The notes: generated by a model not told the origin, from the sequence alone. 64,000 nt of DNA from Cellulophaga algicola DSM 14237 (GCF_000186265.1 NC_014934.1:1674001-1738000); one strand, 5' to 3'. Shown: positions 8,655 to 18,846, counted from the stretch's first letter. A program made the numbers and translations.

Positions 8655-11600
8655 CAGGAATTCAACAACCGTACTTGAAAAAACAAGCTCATTAGAAAAC
8701 TCATACAAACTAAAAAGCTTCTCGATACTAATGATTTCTTCGCTATCGCTACAAAATCATTCACTCGAAGTGACAACAGGAATTCAACAACTGTCATTGA
8801 AAATCAACAACTGTCCTTGAAAAAACAAGTTCATCAAAAATAATTTAAGTACTCAGTACGAGAACTCCTGCAAACTAAAAAGCTTCTGAATACTAATGAT
8901 TTCTCCGCTACCGCTACAAAATCATTCACTCGAAGTGACGACAGAAATTCAACAACTGCCATTGAATTTCAACAACTGTCCTTGAAAAAACAAGCTCATC
9001 AAAAATAATTTAAGTACTCAGTACGAGAACTCCTGCGAACTAAAAAGCTTCTCGATACTAATGATTTCTTCGCTACCGCTACAAAATCATTCACTCGAAG
9101 TGACAATACGAATTCATCAACTATCATTGAAAAAACAAGCTCATTAGAAAACTCATACAAACTAAAAAGCTTCTCGATACTAATGATTTCTCCGCTACCG
9201 CTACAAAATCATTCACTCGAAGTGACAACAGGAATTCAACAACTGTCATTGAATTTCAACAACTGTTCATGAAAAAAACAAGCTCATTAGAAAACTAGAT
9301 TGTCAGTTCGAGTGTTTTTTAGGAAGTGAAACGTATGGAAAAATGTATAGAGAACTTATCTCAACTAAAAAGCTTCTCGATACTAATGATTTCTTCGCTA
9401 TTGCTATTAAATCATTTACTCGAAGTGACAACAGGAATTCAACAACTGTTCATGAAAAAACAAGCTCATTAGAAAACTAGATTGTCAGTTCGAGTGTTTT
9501 TTAGGAAGTGAAACGTATGGAAAAATGTATCGAGAACTTATCCGAACTAAAACCCTTCTCGATACTAATGATTTCTCCGCTGACGCTACAAAATCATTCA
9601 CTCGAAGTGACGACAGGAATTCAACAACTGTTATTGAATTTCAACAACCGTTCATGAAAAAACAAGCTCATTAAAAAACTAGCATGTCAGTTCGAGTGTT
9701 TTTTAGGAAGTGAAACGTATGGAAAATGTATAGAGAACTCCTGCAAACTAAAAAGCTTCTCGATACTAATGATTTCTTCGCTATCGCTACAAAATCATTC
9801 ACTCGAAGTGACAACAGGAATTCAACAACTGTCCTTGAAATTCAACAACTGTCCTTGAAAAAACAAGCTCATCATAAATAATTTAAGTACTCAGTACGAG
9901 AACTCCTGCAAACTAAAAAGCTTCTCGATACTAATGATTTCTCCGCTACCGCTACAAAATAATTCACTCGAAGTGACAACAGGAATTCAACAACTGCCAT
10001 TGAATTTCAACAACTGTCCTTGAAAAAACAAGTTCATTAGAAAACTAGATTGTCAGTTCGAGTGTTTTCCAGGAAGTGAAACGTATGGAAAAATGTATCG
10101 AGAACTTATCTGAACTAAAAAGCTTCTCGATACTAATGATTTCTCCGCTATCGCTACTAAATCATTCACTCGAAGTGACAACACCATTTCAACAACTGTC
10201 ATTGAATTTCAACAACTGTCCTTGAAAAAACAAGCTCATTAGAAAACTCATATAAACTAAAAAGCTTCTCGATACTAATGATTTCTCCGCTATCGCTACA
10301 AAATCATTCACTCGAAGTGACAACAGGAATTCAACAACTGTCATTGAAAAAAAAAGTTCATTAAAAAACTAGCATGTCAGTTCGAGTGTTTTCAGGAAGG
10401 GAAACGTATGGAAAATGTATAGAGAACTTATCTCAACTAAAAAGCTTCTCGATACTAATGATTTCTCCGCTATCGCTACAAAATCATTCACTCGAAGTGA
10501 CAATAGAAATTCAACAACCGTTCATGAAAAAAAAAGTTCATCAAAAAACTAGCATGTCAGTTCGAGTGTTTTTTAGGAAGGGAAACGTATGGAAAAATGT
10601 ATCGAGAACTTATCTCAACTAAAAAGCTTCTCTATACTAATGATTTCTTCGCTATTGCTATTAAATCATTTACTCGAAGTGACAACAGGAATTCAACAAC
10701 CGTCCTTGAAAAAACAAGCTCATTAGAAAACTAGATTGTCAGTTCGAGTGTTTTTTAGGAAGGGAAACGTATGGAAAAATGTATCGAGAACTCCTGCAAA
10801 CTAAAAAGCTTCTCTATACTAATGATTTCTCCGCTATCGCTATAAAATCATTCACTCGAAGTGACAACAGGAATTCAACAACGGTCATTGAAAAAACAAG
10901 CTCATTAGAAAACTCATACAAACTAAAAAGCTTCTCGATACTAATGATTTCTCCGCTATCACTACAAAATCATTCACTCGAAGTGACAACAGGAATTCAA
11001 CAACTGTCATTGAAAAAAAAAGTTCATCAAAAAACTAGCATGTCAGTTCGAGTGTTTTTTAGGAAGGGAAACGTATGGAAAAATGTATCGAGAACTCCTG
11101 CAAACTAAAAAGCTTCTCGATACTAATGACTTCTCCGCTACCGCTACAAAATCATTCACTCGAAGTGACAATAGGAATTCAACAACTGTCATTGAATTTC
11201 AACAACTGTTCATGAAAAAAACAAACTCATTAGAAAACTAGTATGTCAGTTCGAGTGGTTTTTAGGAAGGGAAACGCAATAAAAAATGTATAGAGAACTT
11301 ATCTGAACTAAAACCTTTCTCGATACTAATGACTTCTCCGCTATCGCTACTAAATCATTCACTCGAAGTGACGACAGGAATTCAACAACCGCCATTGAAT
11401 TTCAATAACGGTTCATGAAAAAAACAAGCTCATTAAAAAACTAGCATGTCAGTTCGAGTGTTTTTCAGGAAGGGAAACGTATGGAAAATGTATCGAGAAC
11501 TCCTGCAAACTAAAAAGCTTCTCGATACTAATGACTTCTCCGCTATCGCTATAAAATCATTCACTCGAAGTGACAACAGGAATTCAACAACTGCCATTGA

Positions 11601-11963
11601 ATTTCAACAACTGTTCATGAAAAAACAAGCTCATTAGAAAACTCATACATACTAAAAAGCTTCTCGATACTAATGATTTCTGCGCTACCGCTACAAAATA
11701 ATTCACTCGAAGTGACAACAGGAATTCAACAACTGTTCATGAAAAAACAAGCTCATTAGAAAACTAGATTGTCAGTTCGAGTGTTTTCCAGGAAGTGAAA
11801 CGTATGGAAAATGTATCGAGAACTCCTGCAAATTAAAAAGCTTCTCGATACTAATGATTTCTTCGCTATCGCTACAAAATCATTCACTCGAAGTGACAAC
11901 AGGAATTCAAGAACGGTCATTGAAATTTAACAACTGTCCTTGAATTAACAAGTTATGAACAGG

Positions 11964-12407
11964 CTAATTTTTAATCATATTCATATGCGGAATACCGTCT
12001 TCTAAATACTCTTCACCTACCACATTAAACCCCAATGAGGTGTAGAATTTTAAAAGGTATTTTTGAGCAGAAATACGGATAGTATCTTCTCCATACGCTT
12101 TGTTAACAGCAGCAATAGAGGCTTTCATAATTTCTCTACCAAAACCATCCTTTCGGTATTTAGGGCTAACTACTACTCTACCTATACTGGCTTCCTTAAA
12201 ATAATCGCCTGCTTTAAAAATACGCGTATAAGCTGCAATATCTTCATCGTTATACCCTATAACATGTAATGATTTGAAATCTTTACCATCTACATCTTGG
12301 TATACACAATCTTGTTCTACCACAAAAACTTCACTTCGCAATTTTAAAATAACATACAATTCTGTTGTAGATAATTCATCAAACCTTTTTACTTGAACTT
12401 TTAACAT
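11964..12407 (-). CDS. elaA: ElaA-type GNAT N-acetyltransferase
   Basis: A 147-residue GNAT-fold acetyltransferase of the ElaA group; it transfers acetyl from acetyl-CoA to an unknown amine. The N-terminal 'ELYVILKLRSEVFVVEQ' is the hallmark ElaA helix-strand. 'IGRVVVSPKYRKDGFGREIM' carries the acetyl-CoA binding V-x-x-x-x-R-x-x-G-x-G/A loop, and 'LLKFYTSLGFNVVGEEYLEDGIPHMNM' is the family's C-terminal signature. It is the last gene of a tight minus-strand operon: the stop of the CDF transporter gene is 3 bp upstream of its start. Its 3' end abuts the repeat array. Confidence 0.88.
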   Translation of the reverse strand: MLKVQVKRFDELSTTELYVILKLRSEVFVVEQDCVYQDVDGKDFKSLHVIGYNDEDIAAYTRIFKAGDYFKEASIGRVVVSPKYRKDGFGREIMKASIAAVNKAYGEDTIRISAQKYLLKFYTSLGFNVVGEEYLEDGIPHMNMIKN

Positions 12408-12410
12408 AGC

Positions 12411-13328
12411 TTAATCTTGAACTATAATTTGTTTGTTATCAATCTTATCATATTCTGGCTGAATATTGACATGGTTAATTCCAAATTTATGAAAGACCTC
12501 TTCTTCTATCTTCTCTAGAATAGCATCAAACTCTGATAACCGAATGTCGGTATCAAAATCTATATGTGCTTCTAAATGTACTTCGTCCTCATTTAATTGC
12601 CAAATATGTACGTGGTGTACATTTTTAATGGTATCTATCTTATGTAAAGCTTCTACAATTTTATTTATCTCTATTGTATTTGGCGTAAAAAGCATAAGTA
12701 CCCGCGTAGAAGTTTTTAAAAGATCATACCCTACATAGATTAAGTAAAACGCAATACATAAGGTTAGTAAAGCATCTACCCAATACAATTCATAAAATTT
12801 CATAACCAGACCACCGATTAATACTGCTACAGAAGCCAACATATCTGTTAATAAATGTAGATATGCAGATTTCATGTTCATATTGGTATTGGCATCTTTC
12901 TTTAATAATAAGACACTTAAGCCATTGGCAACAATCCCTAATAAAGACAACCAAATAACAATATTAGACTGAATGGGGTGTGTATCAAAAAAACGTTCTA
13001 CAGCTTCTTTAATTAAAATAATAGCAACTACAATTAAAGAAGCAGAGTTTACGAAAGCTGCGATAATTTCAGCCCTTTTATAACCAAATGTTTTATTGGT
13101 AGAAGCCTCTTTTTTCGCATAAATAGCAGCAATGTAACTCACAATAAGTGATAAGACATCACTAAAATTGTGCAGTGCATCTGATAATAAAGACAAACTA
13201 CCAGATACCAAACCCCCTATAACTTGCGCTACGGTGATAATGATATTTAATAAGATAGAAATCAAAAGGTTTCTTCCTTTTAAATCTGGATGGTTATGTT
13301 GGTGGCCATGTGCGTGATTGTGACCCAT
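12411..13328 (-). CDS. Cation diffusion facilitator (CzcD/ZnT-type) metal exporter
   Basis: A 305-residue inner-membrane metal/proton antiporter of the CDF family, most likely exporting Zn2+ and related divalent ions. The N-terminus is His-rich (His at 3, 5, 7, 9, 11, 13), as in CzcD/ZnT proteins. Six membrane segments occupy about residues 20-205. The transport site is built by Asp50 and HxxxD pairs: His53-Asp57 in TM2 and His158-Asp162 in TM5. The cytosolic C-terminal ferredoxin-like domain ('VHHVHIWQLNEDEVHLEAHI') is intact. It sits between rpiB (8-bp gap) and elaA (3-bp gap) and is surely co-transcribed with them. Confidence 0.93.
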   Translation of the reverse strand: MGHNHAHGHQHNHPDLKGRNLLISILLNIIITVAQVIGGLVSGSLSLLSDALHNFSDVLSLIVSYIAAIYAKKEASTNKTFGYKRAEIIAAFVNSASLIVVAIILIKEAVERFFDTHPIQSNIVIWLSLLGIVANGLSVLLLKKDANTNMNMKSAYLHLLTDMLASVAVLIGGLVMKFYELYWVDALLTLCIAFYLIYVGYDLLKTSTRVLMLFTPNTIEINKIVEALHKIDTIKNVHHVHIWQLNEDEVHLEAHIDFDTDIRLSEFDAILEKIEEEVFHKFGINHVNIQPEYDKIDNKQIIVQD

Positions 13329-13336
13329 ATCCTAAA

Positions 13337-13768
13337 TTATTTACAAGGTATTTTTTCTACTCTACGTTCATGTCTACCACCTTCAAACTTAGTCTCTAAA
13401 AATGTCTTTACCATTTCTAAAGCTTGAGGTAATGAAATATAACGCGCAGGGAGACTTAATATGTTAGCATCATTATGTTGCCGAGCTAAAGCAACAATCT
13501 CATTGGTCCAACATAACGCAGAACGTACTTTTTGATGTTTGTTGGCTGTAATAGAAGCACCATTACCACTACCACATATAATGATACCAAAATCTACAGC
13601 GTTAGAAGCTACATCTTCTGCCACTGGGTGAACAAAATCTGGATAGTCTACACTATCTGTACCATCAGTACCATAGTTCTTAACCTCTATATGCATAGAT
13701 TTTAACATTCCTACTATGGCTAATTTGTAATCTGTACCGGCATGGTCATTGCCTATAGCTATCTTCAT
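13337..13768 (-). CDS. rpiB: Ribose-5-phosphate isomerase B
   Basis: A 143-residue cytosolic enzyme that interconverts ribose-5-phosphate and ribulose-5-phosphate in the non-oxidative pentose phosphate pathway (LacA/RpiB fold). It starts MKIAIGNDHAG, the usual RpiB opening, with Asp8/His9. Cys65 in 'IIICGSGNG' is the catalytic base, Ser67 takes the place of the common Thr, and His98 in 'RQHND' opens the ring. 'NILSLPARY' is the standard last core strand. Length is typical. It is first in the rpiB-CDF-elaA operon, and a TACCTTTA promoter-like element lies about 20 bases upstream of the start. Confidence 0.95.
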   Translation of the reverse strand: MKIAIGNDHAGTDYKLAIVGMLKSMHIEVKNYGTDGTDSVDYPDFVHPVAEDVASNAVDFGIIICGSGNGASITANKHQKVRSALCWTNEIVALARQHNDANILSLPARYISLPQALEMVKTFLETKFEGGRHERRVEKIPCK

Positions 13769-14376
13769 AATACACTGTTATTTATACCGTAAAGGTACAA
13801 ATACCTATGGTTTCACCACAGATTTTGGCTTATTAACAACATTTTTTTAACCATATGGAAAAGATGCTGTTACTTAGCTCTTTAGTACTTATGTAGAATT
13901 GTTGATAAACTACTTAAAAAAACTAACTAGTAAATTTTGATATTAAATAGTAATTCTGGTTTACGAAACTTATTGGTATTTCAACGATAAACTTCTAAAA
14001 ATCTACAGAAAAGATATCACCACTTCAAACAGAGTAGTTAACAATAAATTTACATCTACTTATCAATAAATTGATGTTAACAGAAGTTGTTAAGATTAGT
14101 TAATAACCTATTTAAAGGACTGATTTTAAATTTATAATCAATTGTATAAATTGTCAATAAAGTTATTTATAAACGCAAAACAAGTAAACTTAATTAAATT
14201 TATATCGGTTATTAACACACTATAATAATCACCATTTTATTTAAATTTTAAAAAAAAGAAAAAGTATATATATTATATATGTTTATAACTAAGAAGATTT
14301 AAAAAAGTGAGTTTACAAATGCTTAATGCTACCTATGGATTATAATTTGTAATTTTCCGATAAATTAAAGAATTGA
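13769..14376. other. 608-base AT-rich divergent intergenic region
   Basis: No gene is visible. The gap separates rpiB (minus) and rnr (plus), so it must hold both promoters. It is unusually AT-rich and contains repeated GTTAAC/GTTAATAAC-like words and several 9-mers resembling degenerate DnaA boxes: TGTTGATAA at 13910, TTATCAATA at 14060 and TTATTAACA at 14209. A TATATATATTATATAT-like run is at about 14265-14280. The words are too degenerate for a firm call. Confidence 0.3.
13790..13797 (-). promoter_or_regulatory. Probable -7 promoter element of rpiB operon
   Basis: On the minus strand the bases read TACCTTTA, one base from the Bacteroidota TAnnTTTG -7 motif, 21 bases before the rpiB start codon. 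No clear -33 element is seen. Confidence 0.4.
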
Positions 14377-16566
14377 ATGTCGAAGAAAAAGAAAAGCTCT
14401 TCAGGTCAGAAAAAGAATGAAATTACAAGAGGTATTTTCACTGTCCTAGAAAAAGAACCAAATAAAAGTTTTAATTACAAAGAGATTGCTGCTAAAATAC
14501 AAATTAGTGAGGCTAACGATCGTAATGACTTAATAAAGAGATTAGTACAATTAAAAGAGAAGCGTAGAATTGTAGAAACTTCCCCAGGGAAATACAAGGC
14601 TATAGAGAATACCAAAACCTATCATACCGGTACTGTAGATATTACAGGAAGAGGTAATGCTTACATCATTATTGAAGGTATGGACGATGATGTTTTCGTT
14701 CCTGTGAACAAAATAAACAAGGCTTTTCATAAGGATACGGTAGAAATTTACATCTATCCACGTAGAAAAGGGAAGAAATTAGAGGGTGAAGTTACTAAAA
14801 TTGTAAAACGTTTTAAGACCAGTTTTGTAGGGATTCTTGATATGCAAAAGTCTTTTGCTTTTGTACGTGTAGGCGATTTTAGAATGTATACCGACTTCTT
14901 TATTCCTAAAGATAAAATTAACAATGCGGAAGATGGCGATAAGGTTATTGTAGAATATAACGAATGGCCAGATAAAACCGATTCTCCTTATGGTACTATT
15001 ACACAAGTTTTAGGAAAACCAGGAGAACACAATACGGAAATACATTCTATCTTAGCAGAATATGGTTTGCCTTATGAATTTCCAGTAGAAGTAGAACAAT
15101 TTGCAAATGATTTAGATACTTCTATTAAACCAGAAGAAATTGCAAAACGTAGAGATATGCGTGATACGCTGACCTTTACAATTGATCCACGTGATGCTAA
15201 AGATTTTGATGATGCCTTATCTTTTGAAGTTTTAGATAATGGGAATTTTGAAATAGGAATTCACATTGCAGATGTTTCGCATTATTTAACGCCAGATACG
15301 GTGATGGATGATGAAGCATATGAAAGAGCAACATCTGTTTATTTAGTAGACAGGGTGGTACCTATGTTACCAGAAGTACTTTCTAACAATGCGTGTTCTT
15401 TACGTCCGCATGAAGAAAAATATACTTTTTCTGCTATTTTTGAAATTGATAAAAAAGCACATGTCATTAAGGAATGGTTTGGCCGTACGGTTATAAATTC
15501 TAATGAACGTTTTTCTTATGAAGAAGCACAACATATTATTGAAAATAAAGTAAATAGCATTCCTGAAGATATTTCTATTAGAGCTGCTGCTTATGAAGTT
15601 TCTGAAGAAGTTGTTAATGCCACTTTAAAATTAGACGAACTCGCAAAAATTATGCGTTCGCGTAGAATGAATGCAGGAGCTATATCTTTTGATAAAGTAG
15701 AAGTACGTTTTAATTTAACACCAGAAGGAGAACCAGAAAGTGTTTATTTTAAAGAAGCTAAAGATGCTAATAAACTTATTGAAGAGTTTATGCTTTTAGC
15801 AAATAGAAAAGTAGCCGAATTTATTGGGAAGCAAAAACCAGAGAAAACTTTTGTGTATCGAGTGCATGATGAGCCAAATGAAGAGAAACTAATGGCTTTA
15901 AATGGGATTATCTCTCGTTTTGGTCATAAGCTAGACTTCAAGAGTAAAAAGACCATAAGTAGCTCTTTAAATCAGCTTTTAGAAGATGTAAAAGGTAAAG
16001 GCGAGCAAAATATGGTAGATACCCTTGCTATACGTACCATGAGTAAAGCTATTTATACTACCGATAATATTGGTCACTATGGTTTAGCTTTTGATTACTA
16101 TACCCATTTTACTTCACCAATTCGTAGGTATCCTGATGTAATGGTACATCGTTTATTGCAACATTATTTAGATAATGGTGCTACCGCTAAAAAAGAGGTT
16201 TATGAAGAAAAATGTAAACATTCTTCAGATATGGAAGGTTTAGCTTCTAGTGCAGAACGTGATTCTATTAAATACATGCAAATTAAATTCATGGAAGATC
16301 ATCAAGATCGTGAATTTGTGGGTGTAATTTCTGGAGTAACCGAATGGGGAATCTATGTAGAAATTGTAGAAAACAAATGCGAGGGAATGGTTCGTATTAG
16401 TGACATAAAAGGTGATTACTATAATTTTGATGAAAAACAATATGCTATCATTGGGGAACGTACTAAGAAAGTATACCAACTTGGTGATGAAGTAATCGTA
16501 ATGGTAAAAAATACAGATCTTGTAAAAAGACATTTAGATTTTACATTGATTGGTAAGGCAGAATAG
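14377..16566 (+). CDS. rnr: Ribonuclease R (RNase II family 3'-5' exoribonuclease)
   Basis: A 729-residue processive 3'-to-5' exoribonuclease that degrades structured RNA. Domains in order: basic Lys/Ser N-terminus, winged-helix-like region (about 14-70), cold-shock domains (about 80-230), RNB catalytic domain (about 255-590) and S1 domain (from about 644). The catalytic acid cluster is 'IDPRDAKDFDDA' near residues 268-280. 'HYGLAFDYYTHFTSPIRRYPD' in the C-terminal RNB part is diagnostic for RNase R/II. The S1 start 'GVISGVTEWGIYVEI' is typical. The start ATG is followed at once by the expected MSKKKK tail. It is transcribed away from rpiB; the DUF2807 gene follows 65 bases later. Confidence 0.96.
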   Translation: MSKKKKSSSGQKKNEITRGIFTVLEKEPNKSFNYKEIAAKIQISEANDRNDLIKRLVQLKEKRRIVETSPGKYKAIENTKTYHTGTVDITGRGNAYIIIEGMDDDVFVPVNKINKAFHKDTVEIYIYPRRKGKKLEGEVTKIVKRFKTSFVGILDMQKSFAFVRVGDFRMYTDFFIPKDKINNAEDGDKVIVEYNEWPDKTDSPYGTITQVLGKPGEHNTEIHSILAEYGLPYEFPVEVEQFANDLDTSIKPEEIAKRRDMRDTLTFTIDPRDAKDFDDALSFEVLDNGNFEIGIHIADVSHYLTPDTVMDDEAYERATSVYLVDRVVPMLPEVLSNNACSLRPHEEKYTFSAIFEIDKKAHVIKEWFGRTVINSNERFSYEEAQHIIENKVNSIPEDISIRAAAYEVSEEVVNATLKLDELAKIMRSRRMNAGAISFDKVEVRFNLTPEGEPESVYFKEAKDANKLIEEFMLLANRKVAEFIGKQKPEKTFVYRVHDEPNEEKLMALNGIISRFGHKLDFKSKKTISSSLNQLLEDVKGKGEQNMVDTLAIRTMSKAIYTTDNIGHYGLAFDYYTHFTSPIRRYPDVMVHRLLQHYLDNGATAKKEVYEEKCKHSSDMEGLASSAERDSIKYMQIKFMEDHQDREFVGVISGVTEWGIYVEIVENKCEGMVRISDIKGDYYNFDEKQYAIIGERTKKVYQLGDEVIVMVKNTDLVKRHLDFTLIGKAE

Positions 16567-16631
16567 CGAATTTTTGTAGTTTGGAATAGAATTTGTTTAG
16601 TAATGATTAGAATTACCTAAAAACAAAAAAA

Positions 16632-17312
16632 ATGAAACAATATTTTATAGTAACTTTCTTAGTGATTGGCCTAATTACTGGACAAGCACAGAGCGAGAAG
16701 GTTACTCAAAATCTTGATAAATTTACAACTGTCAAGGCATTTGATGGCTTGTCTATTAATTTAATAAAATCTACTGTTAATAAAGCAGTAATTACTGGTT
16801 CTAATACCAGTAAAGTAGCTATTGTTAATAATGAAGGTGTATTAAAATTACGAATGGAGCTCGGTAAAATTTTTAGTGGGTACAGAACTTTTGTAGATTT
16901 GTACTATACAGAAGATTTAATTACTATTGATGTTAATGAAGATGCGCGTATCACCAGTAAAGAAGCTATAAAGCAAGATTTACTAGAGTTAAAAGCTCAA
17001 GAGGGTGGTGAGTTGGTTATCAATACACAAGTAGAACAATTGCTTATTAAAACCGTTACTGGTGGTATAATAACTACAACAGGCTTTTCTGATAATCAAG
17101 ATGTGATGATCAATACCGGTGGTATTTATCAAGGAAAATTATTTAAAACTAATTTTACTACTGTAAATGTTAATGCAGGTTCTAAAGCAGAAATTTATGC
17201 TATTAACTATGTGAAAGCAAGTGTTAAAGCAGGAGGAGAAGTTTTAGTGTATGGCAATCCGAAAAAAATGGATGAAAAAACTGTTTTTGGCGGGACTATA
17301 ACCAGAATGTAA
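16632..17312 (+). CDS. DUF2807 (head GIN domain) secreted protein
   Basis: A 226-residue exported protein. Residues 1-19 form a signal peptide (hydrophobic core, then 'GQAQS'). The rest is the DUF2807 'putative auto-transporter adhesin, head GIN domain' pattern common in Bacteroidota: 'FDGLSINLIKS' at the start, repeated short strands with Gly and Asn turns, 'VNAGSKAEIYAINYVKASVKAGGEV' and 'YGNPKK' near the end. Such proteins form a right-handed beta-helix-like fold; a precise role is not established. It lies 65 bases after rnr and only 6 bases before the LysE-type gene, so the last two are probably co-transcribed. Confidence 0.85.
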   Translation: MKQYFIVTFLVIGLITGQAQSEKVTQNLDKFTTVKAFDGLSINLIKSTVNKAVITGSNTSKVAIVNNEGVLKLRMELGKIFSGYRTFVDLYYTEDLITIDVNEDARITSKEAIKQDLLELKAQEGGELVINTQVEQLLIKTVTGGIITTTGFSDNQDVMINTGGIYQGKLFKTNFTTVNVNAGSKAEIYAINYVKASVKAGGEVLVYGNPKKMDEKTVFGGTITRM

Positions 17313-17318
17313 AAATTT

Positions 17319-17996
17319 ATGATTGAAGATATACAGGCAGCCATACCATTAGGTTTTTTTTTAAGCTTTATGATTGGCCCTGTTTTTTTTGTTTTACTAG
17401 AAACAAGTGCTACAAAAGGGTTTAGAGCTGCGCTTATATTTGATTTAGGTGTTATTCTAGCAGATATTTTATTTATTACAGCAGCTTATTTCAGTAGTTT
17501 TCAATTGCTTGAAAATTTAAGCAATCAACCAGGACTCTATGTTTTTGGTGGCGCTATATTATTGGTGTATGGCATTATAACTTTTAAAACCAAACAAGTA
17601 AAACTTAGAGATGAAGCAGTTAAAGTAACTAGCGGCCATTACCTAAGTTTATTTGTAAAAGGCTTCCTACTTAATTTTATCAATATTGGCGTACTCGTTT
17701 TCTGGCTTGGAATTATCATTATTGTTGGTCCTAGCTTAGATAATAATAGTGACCGTATCCTCGTGTTTTTTGGTTCTATGATAGGTGCCTATTTTGTAAC
17801 AGATATTTTTAAAATGTTATTGGCTAAGCAGTTAAGAAAAAAATTAACGCCTAGACGTATCTTCTTAGTAAAAAAAGTTTTGGGTATTATTTTAATTATT
17901 TGTGGTCTGGTATTAATTACGAAAGGTTTCTTACCTAAAGACAAATTAAACCTTCAAGAAGGAATAGAATTAATCCGTGAGGCGGAGCAACAATAG
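17319..17996 (+). CDS. LysE-family exporter
   Basis: A 225-residue inner-membrane protein of the LysE/RhtB superfamily, which exports amino acids or similar small metabolites. 'LGFFLSFMIGPVFFVLLETSATKGFRAAL' is the conserved first helix with the GP motif, followed by an Asp-containing second helix ('DLGVILADILFI'). About six membrane segments are visible, with a basic loop after helix 3 (KTKQVKLRDEAVK). The substrate cannot be told from sequence. It starts 6 bases after the DUF2807 gene. The 241 bases that follow hold no gene. Confidence 0.88.
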   Translation: MIEDIQAAIPLGFFLSFMIGPVFFVLLETSATKGFRAALIFDLGVILADILFITAAYFSSFQLLENLSNQPGLYVFGGAILLVYGIITFKTKQVKLRDEAVKVTSGHYLSLFVKGFLLNFINIGVLVFWLGIIIIVGPSLDNNSDRILVFFGSMIGAYFVTDIFKMLLAKQLRKKLTPRRIFLVKKVLGIILIICGLVLITKGFLPKDKLNLQEGIELIREAEQQ

Positions 17997-18237
17997 GCAT
18001 TTTAAAGCGCTTTATTTTTACCTCTTCTTATGTATCTACTTATTTTAGCAATGCGATTTTATTACGTATTAGCAACCGTGTTACATTCAATAGCACCAAA
18101 AAAATCTGAATACATTTTAAAGACATAGTCTTATTGAGAACCGCGAATACTGTCTTAATAGTTTAAATTTCTTTATATATTATCTATAGAACAGGTACTA
18201 TTCTCGTTACCAAATTTGATAAATTAATTTTTTAAAA

Positions 18238-18846
18238 ATGATGAAAGAAAAATTTCTTAATTTAATGAGTACTTATTCTGTTGATGAAGCTTATAATGTT
18301 GAATGTTGGGAAGAAATAGCCCAGAACTATTCATCTAATTCTAGGTATTATCACACGCTTGATCATATAGAGCATATGCTTAAGGAATTAAATAAAGTTG
18401 AAACTGAAGTTAATAATTTAGATACTCTGTTATTTTCTATTTTTTATCATGATAGTATCTATTCCGCTACAAAAAGTGATAATGAGCATAGAAGTGCGGT
18501 ACTCTTTCAAAAAAGAATAGCTAAAACATCATTCAAAAACATAAAAGAATGTATGGCTCAAATTGAAGCTACTAAAGAGCATAAGCTATCAGAAAATAAG
18601 GATATAAATATACTTTTAGATGTAGACTTAACAATTTTAGGTCAAGGTACTGAAACCTATAAAAAGTATGCTGAACAGATACGTAAGGAATATCAGATCT
18701 ATCCTGATTTTATGTATAGAAAAGGAAGAAAACAGGTATTAAAAAGTATTTTAGAATTAGATACTATCTATAAAACAAATGTTTTTATAAAGGAATATGA
18801 AACGCAGGCACGAGAGAATCTGAGTACTGAATTAAAGGAATTATAA
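18238..18846 (+). CDS. HD-superfamily predicted metal-dependent phosphohydrolase (COG4339-like)
   Basis: A 202-residue cytosolic helical protein. 'YYHTLDHIEHML' and 'SIFYHDSIYSATKSDNEHRSA' give the pattern of His and HD residues seen in the COG4339 predicted metal-dependent HD hydrolases, including the usual Asp in 'LLDVDLTILG' that completes the site. 'YPDFMYRKGRKQVLKSIL' near the C-terminus is also typical of that group. The natural substrate is unknown. Two adjacent ATG codons (18238, 18241) could both serve as start. It is monocistronic. Confidence 0.78.
   Translation: MMKEKFLNLMSTYSVDEAYNVECWEEIAQNYSSNSRYYHTLDHIEHMLKELNKVETEVNNLDTLLFSIFYHDSIYSATKSDNEHRSAVLFQKRIAKTSFKNIKECMAQIEATKEHKLSENKDINILLDVDLTILGQGTETYKKYAEQIRKEYQIYPDFMYRKGRKQVLKSILELDTIYKTNVFIKEYETQARENLSTELKEL

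Larger units (their letters stand above)
6668..11946. repeat. Gene-free tandem array of ~30 cloverleaf-type structured repeats
   Basis: About 5.3 kb without a credible gene, made of roughly 30 copies of one repeat. Anchor CACTCGAAGTGAC (or a near variant) occurs near 6793, 7002, 7181, 7328, 7448, 7668, 7858, 8002, 8182, 8408, 8633, 8757, 8921, 9086, 9209, 9412, 9593, 9793, 9959, 10161, 10302, 10483, 10664, 10846, 10969, 11150, 11354, 11549, 11698 and 11878. Spacing is about 120-225 bp. About 18 copies carry the left arm TGTCAGTTCGAGTG or a close variant and are complete; about 12 are shorter and begin within the second internal hairpin. Copies are separated by one or two 19-bp palindromes (TTCAACAACTGTCATTGAA family) and an 'AAAACAAGCTCATTAGAAAACT' type linker. 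Short open frames on both strands are translations of the repeat, not genes. Function is unknown. Confidence 0.93.

Noticed and set aside
6668-11946. Several 60-109 codon open frames in the repeat array (for example 7248-7544 and 10779-11108)
   Set aside because: They are translations of the repeat unit in whichever frame happens to be open, appear on both strands, start and stop at different points of the unit, and have no independent protein signature.
6668-11946. CRISPR array
   Set aside because: Units are 120-225 bp, diverged from one another, with no constant short repeat separated by unique spacers, and no cas genes are present.
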